Assembly: GCF_021155765.1 (NCBI RefSeq)
Contig: NC_060114.1
Location: 21,186,501 to 21,250,500 of the forward strand
DNA: 64,000 nt
Direction: 5' to 3'
Source of the DNA: Diprion similis
Taxonomy: Eukaryota > Arthropoda > Insecta > Hymenoptera > Diprionidae
Of this stretch, positions 1 to 12,610 are shown one piece after another (position 1 is the stretch's first letter; every line of letters begins with the position of its first letter). The translations under genes and the position numbers were made by a program. The notes under the pieces are model-generated. The model searched no databases. It was not told where the DNA came from and was given only the letters and a program-made list of their open reading frames with translations.

Positions 1-3000
1 CGCCATTTCTCTGCTGTTGGTCGGAGGCTCTTTTTCACGTGTTTTCTGAGTTCCTGGGGGTCGAATTACTCTAGAGATGGCGATACTAATCGATTCTGAG
101 ACGAAAAATTTTCGGCTCCGAAAATGACCAAAAAAGTAAGGCTTACCCCTTTGGATTTTTGGCGAAAATTTCGACGACTTCGAAAAGTGCTGCAAATAAT
201 TCTTCAGGGTACTATTCCGACGTAATTTTGCGAGAGGAATCGATTAACCGCAGTCCCAATACGCTGCGATCAACGCATCAAAAGTTACAGCCGAAAAACT
301 GGAAATTTTCATCGCCATTTCTCTGCTGTTGGTGGGAGGCTCTTTTTCACGTGTTTTCTGAGTTCCTGGGGGTCGAATTACTCTAGAGATGGCGATACTA
401 ATCGATTCTGAGACGAAAAATTTTCGGCTCCGAAAATGACCAAAAAAGTAAGGCTTACCCCTTTGGATTTTTGGCGAAAATTTCGACGACTTCGAAAAGT
501 GCTGCAAATGATTCTTCAGGGTACTATTCCGACGTAATTTTGCGAGAGGAATCGATTAACCGCAGTCCCAATACGCTGCGATCAACGCATCAAAAGTTAC
601 AGCCGAAAAACTGGAAATTTACATCGCCATTTCTCTGCTGTTGGTCGGAGGCTCTTTTTCACGTGTTTTCTGAGTTCCTGGGGGTCGAATTACTCTAGAG
701 ATGGCGATACTAATCGATTCTGAGACGAAAGATTTTTGGCTCCGAAAATGACCAAAAAAGTAAGGCTTACCCCTTTGGATTTTTGGCGAAAATTTCGACG
801 ACTTCGAAAAGTGCTGCAAATGATTCTTCAGGGTACTATTCCGACGTAATTTTGCGAGAGGAATCGATTAACCCCAGTCCCAATACGCTGCGATCAACGC
901 ATCAAAAGTTACAGCCGAAAAACTGGAAATTTACATCGCCATTTCTCTGCTGTTGGTCGGAGGCTCTTTTTCACGTGTTTTCTGAGTTCCTGGGGGTCGA
1001 ATTACTCTAGAGATGGCGATACTAATCGATTCTGAGACGAAAAATTTTCGGCTCCGAAAATGACCAAAAAAGTAAGGCTTACCCCTTTGGATTTTTGGCG
1101 AAAATTTCGACGACTTCGAAAAGTGCTGCAAATGATTCTTCAGGGTACTATTCCGACGTAATTTTGCGAGAGGAATCGATTAACCGCAGTCCCAATACGC
1201 TGCGATCAACGCATCAAAAGTTACAGCCGAAAAACTGGAAATTTACATCGCCATTTCTCTGCTGTTGGTCGGAGGCTCTTTTTCACGTGTTTTCTGAGTT
1301 CCTGGGGGTCGAATTACTCTAGAGATGGCGATACTAATCGATTCTGAGACGAAAGATTTTTGGCTCCGAAAATGACCAAAAAAGTAAGGCTTACCCCTTT
1401 GGATTTTTGGCGAAAATTTCGACGACTTCGAAAAGTGCTGCAAATAATTCTTCAGGGTACTATTCCGACGTAATTTTGCGAGAGGAATCGATTAACCGCA
1501 GTCCCAATACGCTGCGATCAACGCATCAAAAGTTACAGCCGAAAAACTGGAAATTTACATCGCCATTTCTCTGCTGTTGGTCGGAGGCTCTTTTTCACGT
1601 GTTTTCTGAGTTCCTGGGGGTCGAATTACTCTAGAGATGGCGATACTAATCGATTCTGAGACGAAAAATTTTCGGCTCCGAAAATGACCAAAAAAGTAAG
1701 GCTTACCCCTTTGGATTTTTGGCGAAAATTTCGACGACTTCGAAAAGTGCTGCAAATGATTCTTCAGGGTACTATTCCGACGTAATTTTGCGAGAGGAAT
1801 CGATTAACCGCAGTCCCAATACGCTGCGATCAACGCATCAAAAGTTACAGCCGAAAAACTGGAAATTTACATCGCCATTTCTCTGCTGTTGGTCGGAGGC
1901 TCTTTTTCACGTGTTTTCTGAGTTCCTGGGGGTCGAATTACTCTAGAGATGGCGATACTAATCGATTCTGAGACGAAAGATTTTTGGCTCCGAAAATGAC
2001 CAAAAAAGTAAGGCTTACCCCTTTGGATTTTTGGCGAAAATTTCGACGACTTCGAAAAGTGCTGCAAATAATTCTTCAGGGTACTATTCCGACGTAATTT
2101 TGCGAGAGGAATCGATTAACCGCAGTCCCAATACGCTGCGATCAACGCATCAAAAGTTACAGCCGAAAAACTGGAAATTTACATCGCCATTTCTCTGCTG
2201 TTGGTCGGAGGCTCTTTTTCACGTGTTTTCTGAGTTCCTGGGGGTCGAATTACTCTAGAGATGGCGATACTAATCGATTCTGAGACGAAAGATTTTTGGC
2301 TCCGAAAATGACCAAAAAAGTAAGGCTTACCCCTTTGGATTTTTGGCGAAAATTTCGACGACTTCGAAAAGTGCTGCAAATAATTCTTCAGGGTACTATT
2401 CCGACGTAATTTTGCGAGAGGAATCGATTAACCGCAGTCCCAATACGCTGCGATCAACGCATCAAAAGTTACAGCCGAAAAACTGGAAATTTTCATCGCC
2501 ATTTCTCTGCTGTTGGTGGGAGGCTCTTTTTCACGTGTTTTCTGAGTTCCTGGGGGTCGAATTACTCTAGAGATGGCGATACTAATCGATTCTGAGACGA
2601 AAGATTTTTGGCTCCGAAAATGACCAAAAAAGTAAGGCTTACCCCTTTGGATTTTTGGCGAAAATTTCGACGACTTCGAAAAGTGCTGCAAATAATTCTT
2701 CAGGGTACTATTCCGACGTAATTTTGCGAGAGGAATCGATTAACCGCAGTCCCAATACGCTGCGATCAACGCATCAAAAGTTACAGCCGAAAAACTGGAA
2801 ATTTACATCGCCATTTCTCTGCTGTTGGTCGGAGGCTCTTTTTCACGTGTTTTCTGAGTTCCTGGGGGTCGAATTACTCTAGAGATGGCGATACTAATCG
2901 ATTCTGAGACGAAAGATTTTTGGCTCCGAAAATGACCAAAAAAGTAAGGCTTACCCCTTTGGATTTTTGGCGAAAATTTCGACGACTTCGAAAAGTGCTG

Positions 3001-6000
3001 CAAATAATTCTTCAGGGTACTATTCCGACGTAATTTTGCGAGAGGAATCGATTAACCGCAGTCCCAATACGCTGCGATCAACGCATCAAAAGTTACAGCC
3101 GAAAAACTGGAAATTTTCATCGCCATTTCTCTGCTGTTGGTGGGAGGCTCTTTTTCACGTGTTTTCTGAGTTCCTGGGGGTCGAATTACTCTAGAGATGG
3201 CGATACTAATCGATTCTGAGACGAAAGATTTTTGGCTCCGAAAATGACCAAAAAAGTAAGGCTTACCCCTTTGGATTTTTGGCGAAAATTTCGACGACTT
3301 CGAAAAGTGCTGCAAATGATTCTTCAGGGTACTATTCCGACGTAATTTTGCGAGAGGAATCGATTAACCGCAGTCCCAATACGCTGCGATCAACGCATCA
3401 AAAGTTACAGCCGAAAAACTGGAAATTTACATCGCCATTTCTCTGCTGTTGGTCGGAGGCTCTTTTTCACGTGTTTTCTGAGTTCCTGGGGGTCGAATTA
3501 CTCTAGAGATGGCGATACTAATCGATTCTGAGACGAAAAATTTTCGGCTCCGAAAATGACCAAAAAAGTAAGGCTTACCCCTTTGGATTTTTGGCGAAAA
3601 TTTCGACGACTTCGAAAAGTGCTGCAAATGATTCTTCAGGGTACTATTCCGACGTAATTTTGCGAGAGGAATCGATTAACCGCAGTCCCAATACGCTGCG
3701 ATCAACGCATCAAAAGTTACAGCCGAAAAACTGGAAATTTACATCGCCATTTCTCTGCTGTTGGTCGGAGGCTCTTTTTCACGTGTTTTCTGAGTTCCTG
3801 GGGGTCGAATTACTCTAGAGATGGCGATACTAATCGATTCTGAGACGAAAGATTTTTGGCTCCGAAAATGACCAAAAAAGTAAGGCTTACCCCTTTGGAT
3901 TTTTGGCGAAAATTTCGACGACTTCGAAAAGTGCTGCAAATAATTATTCAGGGTACTATTCCGACGTAATTTTGCGAGAGGAATCGATTAACCGCAGTCC
4001 CAATACGCTGCGATCAACGCATCAAAAGTTACAGCCGAAAAACTGGAAATTTACATCGCCATTTCTCTGCTGTTGGTCGGAGGCTCTTTTTCACGTGTTT
4101 TCTGAGTTCCTGGGGGTCGAATTACTCTAGAGATGGCGATACTAATCGATTCTGAGACGAAAGATTTTTGGCTCCGAAAATGACCAAAAAAGTAAGGCTT
4201 ACCCCTTTGGATTTTTGGCGAAAATTTCGACGACTTCGAAAAGTGCTGCAAATAATTCTTCAGGGTACTATTCCGACGTAATTTTGCGAGAGGAATCGAT
4301 TAACCGCAGTCCCAATACGCTGCGATCAACGCATCAAAAGTTACAGCCGAAAAACTGGAAATTTTCATCGCCATTTCTCTGCTGTTGGTGGGAGGCTCTT
4401 TTTCACGTGTTTTCTGAGTTCCTGGGGGTCGAATTACTCTAGAGATGGCGATACTAATCGATTCTGAGACGAAAAATTTTCGGCTCCGAAAATGACCAAA
4501 AAAGTAAGGCTTACCCCTTTGGATTTTTGGCGAAAATTTCGACGACTTCGAAAAGTGCTGCAAATGATTCTTCAGGGTACTATTCCGACGTAATTTTGCG
4601 AGAGGAATCGATTAACCGCAGTCCCAATACGCTGCGATCAACGCATCAAAAGTTACAGCCGAAAAACTGGAAATTTACATCGCCATTTCTCTGCTGTTGG
4701 TCGGAGGCTCTTTTTCACGTGTTTTCTGAGTTCCTGGGGGTCGAATTACTCTAGAGATGGCGATACTAATCGATTCTGAGACGAAAAATTTTCGGCTCCG
4801 AAAATGACCAAAAAAGTAAGGCTTACCCCTTTGGATTTTTGGCGAAAATTTCGACGACTTCGAAAAGTGCTGCAAATGATTCTTCAGGGTACTATTCCGA
4901 CGTAATTTTGCGAGAGGAATCGATTAACCGCAGTCCCAATACGCTGCGATCAACGCATCAAAAGTTACAGCCGAAAAACTGGAAATTTACATCGCCATTT
5001 CTCTGCTGTTGGTCGGAGGCTCTTTTTCACGTGTTTTCTGAGTTCCTGGGGGTCGAATTACTCTAGAGATGGCGATACTAATCGATTCTGAGACGAAAGA
5101 TTTTTGGCTCCGAAAATGACCAAAAAAGTAAGGCTTACCCCTTTGGATTTTTGGCGAAAATTTCGACGACTTCGAAAAGTGCTGCAAATAATTCTTCAGG
5201 GTACTATTCCGACGTAATTTTGCGAGAGGAATCGATTAACCGCAGTCCCAATACGCTGCGATCAACGCATCAAAAGTTACAGCCGAAAAACTGGAAATTT
5301 TCATCGCCATTTCTCTGCTGTTGGTGGGAGGCTCTTTTTCACGTGTTTTCTGAGTTCCTGGGGGTCGAATTACTCTAGAGATGGCGATACTAATCGATTC
5401 TGAGACGAAAAATTTTCGGCTCCGAAAATGACCAAAAAAGTAAGGCTTACCCCTTTGGATTTTTGGCGAAAATTTCGACGACTTCGAAAAGTGCTGCAAA
5501 TGATTCTTCAGGGTACTATTCCGACGTAATTTTGCGAGAGGAATCGATTAACCGCAGTCCCAATACGCTGCGATCAACGCATCAAAAGTTACAGCCGAAA
5601 AACTGGAAATTTACATCGCCATTTCTCTGCTGTTGGTCGGAGGCTCTTTTTCACGTGTTTTCTGAGTTCCTGGGGGTCGAATTACTCTAGAGATGGCGAT
5701 ACTAATCGATTCTGAGACGAAAAATTTTCGGCTCCGAAAATGACCAAAAAAGTAAGGCTTACCCCTTTGGATTTTTGGCGAAAATTTCGACGACTTCGAA
5801 AAGTGCTGCAAATGATTCTTCAGGGTACTATTCCGACGTAATTTTGCGAGAGGAATCGATTAACCGCAGTCCCAATACGCTGCGATCAACGCATCAAAAG
5901 TTACAGCCGAAAAACTGGAAATTTACATCGCCATTTCTCTGCTGTTGGTCGGAGGCTCTTTTTCACGTGTTTTCTGAGTTCCTGGGGGTCGAATTACTCT

Positions 6001-7334
6001 AGAGATGGCGATACTAATCGATTCTGAGACGAAAGATTTTTGGCTCCGAAAATGACCAAAAAAGTAAGGCTTACCCCTTTGGATTTTTGGCGAAAATTTC
6101 GACGACTTCGAAAAGTGCTGCAAATAATTCTTCAGGGTACTATTCCGACGTAATTTTGCGAGAGGAATCGATTAACCGCAGTCCCAATACGCTGCGATCA
6201 ACGCATCAAAAGTTACAGCCGAAAAACTGGAAATTTTCATCGCCATTTCTCTGCTGTTGGTGGGAGGCTCTTTTTCACGTGTTTTCTGAGTTCCTGGGGG
6301 TCGAATTACTCTAGAGATGGCGATACTAATCGATTCTGAGACGAAAAATTTTCGGCTCCGAAAATGACCAAAAAAGTAAGGCTTACCCCTTTGGATTTTT
6401 GGCGAAAATTTCGACGACTTCGAAAAGTGCTGCAAATGATTCTTCAGGGTACTATTCCGACGTAATTTTGCGAGAGGAATCGATTAACCGCAGTCCCAAT
6501 ACGCTGCGATCAACGCATCAAAAGTTACAGCCGAAAAACTGGAAATTTTCATCGCCATTTCTCTGCTGTTGGTGGGAGGCTCTTTTTCACGTGTTTTCTG
6601 AGTTCCTGGGGGTCGAATTACTCTAGAGATGGCGATACTAATCGATTCTGAGACGAAAAATTTTCGGCTCCGAAAATGACCAAAAAAGTAAGGCTTACCC
6701 CTTTGGATTTTTGGCGAAAATTTCGACGACTTCGAAAAGTGCTGCAAATGATTCTTCAGGGTACTATTCCGACGTAATTTTGCGAGAGGAATCGATTAAC
6801 CGCAGTCCCAATACGCTGCGATCAACGCATCAAAAGTTACAGCCGAAAAACTGGAAATTTACATCGCCATTTCTCTGCTGTTGGTCGGAGGCTCTTTTTC
6901 ACGTGTTTTCTGAGTTCCTGGGGGTCGAATTACTCTAGAGATGGCGATACTAATCGATTCTGAGACGAAAGATTTTTGGCTCCGAAAATGACCAAAAAAG
7001 TAAGGCTTACCCCTCTGGATTTTTGGCGAAAATTTCGACGACTTCGAAAAGTGCTGCAAATAATTCTTCAGGGTACTATTCCGACGTAATTTTGCGAGAG
7101 GAATCGATTAACCGCAGTCCCAATACGCTGCGATCAACGCATCAAAAGTTACAGCCGAAAAACTGGAAATTTACATCGCCATTTCTCTGCTGTTGGTCGG
7201 AGGCTCTTTTTCACGTGTTTTCTGAGTTCCTGGGGGTCGAATTACTCTAGAGATGGCGATACTAATCGATTCTGAGACGAAAGATTTTTGGCTCCGAAAA
7301 TGACCAAAAAAGTAAGGCTTACCCCTTTGGATTT

Positions 7335-7872
7335 TTGGCGAAAATTTCGACGACTTCGAAAAGTGCTGCAAATAATTCTTCAGGGTACTATTCCGACGTA
7401 ATTTTGCGAGAGGAATCGATTAACCGCAGTCCCAATACGCTGCGATCAACGCATCAAAAGTTACAGCCGAAAAACTGGAAATTCACATCGCCATTTCTCT
7501 GCTGTTGGTCGGAGGCTCTTTTTCACGTGTTTTTTGAGTTCCTGGGGGTCGAATTACTCTAGAGATGGCGATACTAATCGATTCTGAGACGAAAGATTTT
7601 TGGCTCCGAAAATGACCAAAAAAGTAAGGCTTACCCCTTTGGATTTTTGGCGAAAATTTCGACGACTTCGAAAAGTGCTGCAAATCATTCTTCAGGGTAC
7701 TATTCCGACGTAATTTTGCGAGAGGAATCGATTAACCGCAGTCCCAATACGCTGCGATCAACGCATCAAAAGTTACAGCCGAAAAACTGGAAATTCCACA
7801 TCGCCATTTCTCTGCTGTTGGTCGGAGGCTCTTTTTCACGTGTTTTTTGAGTTCCTGGGGGTTGAATTACTC
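7335..7872. repeat. Satellite two-monomer variant block, copy 1
   Basis: Two adjacent monomers carry linked private changes: TTCACATCG with TTTTTTGAG in the first, and AAATCATTC with a one-base insertion (TTCCACATCG) and GGGGGTTGAATT in the second. The insertion shifts the repeat register by +1. The same pair recurs near 9,208 and 11,393, which marks a higher-order repeat inside the array. Confidence 0.85.
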
Positions 7873-9207
7873 TAGAGATGGCGATACTAATCGATTCTGA
7901 GACGAAAAATTTTCGGCTCCGAAAATGACCAAAAAAGTAAGGCTTACCCCTTTGGATTTTTGGCGAAAATTTCGACGACTTCGAAAAGTGCTGCAAATGA
8001 TTCTTCAGGGTACTATTCCGACGTAATTTTGCGAGAGGAATCGATTAACCGCAGTCCCAATACGCTGCGATCAACGCATCAAAAGTTACAGCCGAAAAAC
8101 TGGAAATTTACATCGCCATTTCTCTGCTGTTGGTCGGAGGCTCTTTTTCACGTGTTTTCTGAGTTCCTGGGGGTCGAATTACTCTAGAGATGGCGATACT
8201 AATCGATTCTGAGACGAAAGATTTTTGGCTCCGAAAATGACCAAAAAAGTAAGGCTTACCCCTTTGGATTTTTGGCGAAAATTTCGACGACTTCGAAAAG
8301 TGCTGCAAATAATTCTTCAGGGTACTATTCCGACGTAATTTTGCGAGAGGAATCGATTAACCGCAGTCCCAATACGCTGCGATCAACGCATCAAAAGTTA
8401 CAGCCGAAAAACTGGAAATTTACATCGCCATTTCTCTGCTGTTGGTCGGAGGCTCTTTTTCACGTGTTTTCTGAGTTCCTGGGGGTCGAATTACTCTAGA
8501 GATGGCGATACTAATCGATTCTGAGACGAAAGATTTTTGGCTCCGAAAATGACCAAAAAAGTAAGGCTTACCCCTTTGGATTTTTGGCGAAAATTTCGAC
8601 GACTTCGAAAAGTGCTGCAAATAATTCTTCAGGGTACTATTCCGACGTAATTTTGCGAGAGGAATCGATTAACCGCAGTCCCAATACGCTGCGATCAACG
8701 CATCAAAAGTTACAGCCGAAAAACTGGAAATTTACATCGCCATTTCTCTGCTGTTGGTCGGAGGCTCTTTTTCACGTGTTTTCTGAGTTCCTGGGGGTCG
8801 AATTACTCTAGAGATGGCGATACTAATCGATTCTGAGACGAAAGATTTTTGGCTCCGAAAATGACCAAAAAAGTAAGGCTTACCCCTTTGGATTTTTGGC
8901 GAAAATTTCGACGACTTCGAAAAGTGCTGCAAATAATTCTTCAGGGTACTATTCCGACGTAATTTTGCGAGAGGAATCGATTAACCGCAGTCCCAATACG
9001 CTGCGATCAACGCATCAAAAGTTACAGCCGAAAAACTGGAAATTTACATCGCCATTTCTCTGCTGTTGGTCGGAGGCTCTTTTTCACGTGTTTTCTGAGT
9101 TCCTGGGGGTCGAATTACTCTAGAGATGGCGATACTAATCGATTCTGAGACGAAAGATTTTTGGCTCCGAAAATGACCAAAAAAGTAAGGCTTACCCCTT
9201 TGGATTT

Positions 9208-9745
9208 TTGGCGAAAATTTCGACGACTTCGAAAAGTGCTGCAAATAATTCTTCAGGGTACTATTCCGACGTAATTTTGCGAGAGGAATCGATTAACCGC
9301 AGTCCCAATACGCTGCGATCAACGCATCAAAAGTTACAGCCGAAAAACTGGAAATTCACATCGCCATTTCTCTGCTGTTGGTCGGAGGCTCTTTTTCACG
9401 TGTTTTTTGAGTTCCTGGGGGTCGAATTACTCTAGAGATGGCGATACTAATCGATTCTGAGACGAAAGATTTTTGGCTCCGAAAATGACCAAAAAAGTAA
9501 GGCTTACCCCTTTGGATTTTTGGCGAAAATTTCGACGACTTCGAAAAGTGCTGCAAATCATTCTTCAGGGTACTATTCCGACGTAATTTTGCGAGAGGAA
9601 TCGATTAACCGCAGTCCCAATACGCTGCGATCAACGCATCAAAAGTTACAGCCGAAAAACTGGAAATTCCACATCGCCATTTCTCTGCTGTTGGTCGGAG
9701 GCTCTTTTTCACGTGTTTTTTGAGTTCCTGGGGGTTGAATTACTC
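9208..9745. repeat. Satellite two-monomer variant block, copy 2
   Basis: The same linked variants are seen as in the block starting at 7,335, including the one-base insertion and the AAATCATTC variant. It lies 1,873 bp downstream of copy 1, which is six 312 bp units plus the one inserted base. Confidence 0.85.
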
Positions 9746-11392
9746 TAGAGATGGCGATACTAATCGATTCTGAGACGAAAAATTTTCGGCTCCGAAAATG
9801 ACCAAAAAAGTAAGGCTTACCCCTTTGGATTTTTGGCGAAAATTTCGACGACTTCGAAAAGTGCTGCAAATGATTCTTCAGGGTACTATTCCGACGTAAT
9901 TTTGCGAGAGGAATCGATTAACCGCAGTCCCAATACGCTGCGATCAACGCATCAAAAGTTACAGCCGAAAAACTGGAAATTTACATCGCCATTTCTCTGC
10001 TGTTGGTCGGAGGCTCTTTTTCACGTGTTTTCTGAGTTCCTGGGGGTCGAATTACTCTAGAGATGGCGATACTAATCGATTCTGAGACGAAAGATTTTTG
10101 GCTCCGAAAATGACCAAAAAAGTAAGGCTTACCCCTTTGGATTTTTGGCGAAAATTTCGACGACTTCGAAAAGTGCTGCAAATAATTCTTCAGGGTACTA
10201 TTCCGACGTAATTTTGCGAGAGGAATCGATTAACCGCAGTCCCAATACGCTGCGATCAACGCATCAAAAGTTACAGCCGAAAAACTGGAAATTTACATCG
10301 CCATTTCTCTGCTGTTGGTCGGAGGCTCTTTTTCACGTGTTTTCTGAGTTCCTGGGGGTCGAATTACTCTAGAGATGGCGATACTAATCGATTCTGAGAC
10401 GAAAGATTTTTGGCTCCGAAAATGACCAAAAAAGTAAGGCTTACCCCTTTGGATTTTTGGCGAAAATTTCGACGACTTCGAAAAGTGCTGCAAATAATTC
10501 TTCAGGGTACTATTCCGACGTAATTTTGCGAGAGGAATCGATTAACCGCAGTCCCAATACGCTGCGATCAACGCATCAAAAGTTACAGCCGAAAAACTGG
10601 AAATTTTCATCGCCATTTCTCTGCTGTTGGTGGGAGGCTCTTTTTCACGTGTTTTCTGAGTTCCTGGGGGTCGAATTACTCTAGAGATGGCGATACTAAT
10701 CGATTCTGAGACGAAAAATTTTCGGCTCCGAAAATGACCAAAAAAGTAAGGCTTACCCCTTTGGATTTTTGGCGAAAATTTCGACGACTTCGAAAAGTGC
10801 TGCAAATGATTCTTCAGGGTACTATTCCGACGTAATTTTGCGAGAGGAATCGATTAACCGCAGTCCCAATACGCTGCGATCAACGCATCAAAAGTTACAG
10901 CCGAAAAACTGGAAATTTACATCGCCATTTCTCTGCTGTTGGTCGGAGGCTCTTTTTCACGTGTTTTCTGAGTTCCTGGGGGTCGAATTACTCTAGAGAT
11001 GGCGATACTAATCGATTCTGAGACGAAAGATTTTTGGCTCCGAAAATGACCAAAAAAGTAAGGCTTACCCCTTTGGATTTTTGGCGAAAATTTCGACGAC
11101 TTCGAAAAGTGCTGCAAATAATTCTTCAGGGTACTATTCCGACGTAATTTTGCGAGAGGAATCGATTAACCGCAGTCCCAATACGCTGCGATCAACGCAT
11201 CAAAAGTTACAGCCGAAAAACTGGAAATTTACATCGCCATTTCTCTGCTGTTGGTCGGAGGCTCTTTTTCACGTGTTTTCTGAGTTCCTGGGGGTCGAAT
11301 TACTCTAGAGATGGCGATACTAATCGATTCTGAGACGAAAGATTTTTGGCTCCGAAAATGACCAAAAAAGTAAGGCTTACCCCTTTGGATTT

Positions 11393-11930
11393 TTGGCGAA
11401 AATTTCGACGACTTCGAAAAGTGCTGCAAATAATTCTTCAGGGTACTATTCCGACGTAATTTTGCGAGAGGAATCGATTAACCGCAGTCCCAATACGCTG
11501 CGATCAACGCATCAAAAGTTACAGCCGAAAAACTGGAAATTCACATCGCCATTTCTCTGCTGTTGGTCGGAGGCTCTTTTTCACGTGTTTTTTGAGTTCC
11601 TGGGGGTCGAATTACTCTAGAGATGGCGATACTAATCGATTCTGAGACGAAAGATTTTTGGCTCCGAAAATGACCAAAAAAGTAAGGCTTACCCCTTTGG
11701 ATTTTTGGCGAAAATTTCGACGACTTCGAAAAGTGCTGCAAATCATTCTTCAGGGTACTATTCCGACGTAATTTTGCGAGAGGAATCGATTAACCGCAGT
11801 CCCAATACGCTGCGATCAACGCATCAAAAGTTACAGCCGAAAAACTGGAAATTCCACATCGCCATTTCTCTGCTGTTGGTCGGAGGCTCTTTTTCACGTG
11901 TTTTTTGAGTTCCTGGGGGTTGAATTACTC
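11393..11930. repeat. Satellite two-monomer variant block, copy 3
   Basis: Third occurrence of the linked variant pair, 2,185 bp after copy 2 (seven units plus one base). The monomer that follows differs from those after copies 1 and 2: it has GATTTTTGG and a private GACGACCTCG change. The duplicated blocks therefore have different right boundaries. Confidence 0.8.
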
Positions 11931-12454
11931 TAGAGATGGCGATACTAATCGATTCTGAGACGAAAGATTTTTGGCTCCGAAAATGACCAAAAAAGTAAGG
12001 CTTACCCCTTTGGATTTTTGGCGAAAATTTCGACGACCTCGAAAAGTGCTGCAAATAATTCTTCAGGGTACTATTCCGACGTAATTTTGCGAGAGGAATC
12101 GATTAACCGCAGTCCCAATACGCTGCGATCAACGCATCAAAAGTTACAGCCGAAAAACTGGAAATTTACATCGCCATTTCTCTGCTGTTGGTCGTAGGCT
12201 CTTTTTCACGTGTTTTCTGAGTTCCTGGGGGTCGAATTACTCTAGAGATGGCGATACTAATCGATTCTGAGACGAAAAATTTTCGGCTCCGAAAATGACC
12301 AAAAAAGTAAGGCTTACCCCTTTGGATTTTTGGCGAAAATTTCGACGACTTCGAAAAGTGCTGCAAATGATTCTTCAGGGTACTATTCCGACGTAATTTT
12401 GCGAGAGGAATCGATTAACCGCAGTCCCAATACGCTGCGATCAACGCATCAAAA

Positions 12455-12610
12455 GTTACAGCCGAAAAACTGGAAATTTTCATCGCCATTTCTCTGCTGT
12501 TTTCTCTGCTCTGAGTTCCTGGGGGTCGAATTACTCTAGAGATGGCCGTACAAATCGATTCTGAGACGAAAAATTTTCGGCTTCGAAAATGACCAAAAAA
12601 GTAAGGCTTA
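12455..12610. repeat. Right edge of satellite array, degenerate terminal monomer
   Basis: The last monomer has lost about 18 bases around the CACGTG site: CTGCTGTT is followed by TCTCTGCTCTGAGTTCC instead of the usual GGTCGGAGGC stretch. It also carries extra substitutions (GATGGCCGTACAAATCG). The match stops after AAGTAAGGCTTA, and unrelated AT-rich DNA follows. Accumulated changes at an array edge fit reduced homogenisation there. Confidence 0.85.

Larger units (their letters stand above)
1..12610. repeat. 312 bp satellite DNA array (about 40 tandem monomers)
   Basis: The same 312 bp unit repeats head to tail from the first base to about 12,610. Copies are nearly identical and differ at a few recurring positions: AATTTTCGG or GATTTTTGG, AAATGATTC or AAATAATTC or AAATCATTC, TTTACATCG or TTTTCATCG or TTCACATCG, and GGTCGG or GGTGGG. 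Every copy except the last contains a CACGTG palindrome, an ATCGAT and a TCTAGA. Because 312 is a multiple of three, short open frames of 60-90 codons recur on both strands of each copy. I treat these as a by-product of the repeat, not genes. The array is cut by the left window edge, so its full length is unknown. It could be pericentromeric, subtelomeric or interstitial heterochromatin; the sequence alone does not say. Confidence 0.97.

Noticed and set aside
159..12539. Dozens of 60-87 codon open frames in the satellite as genes
   Set aside because: They are identical by-products of a repeat whose length is divisible by three. They occur on both strands and resemble no protein family.
1..12610. 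Satellite as a CRISPR-like array
   Set aside because: The whole 312 bp unit is repeated with no unique spacers, and the context is eukaryotic.
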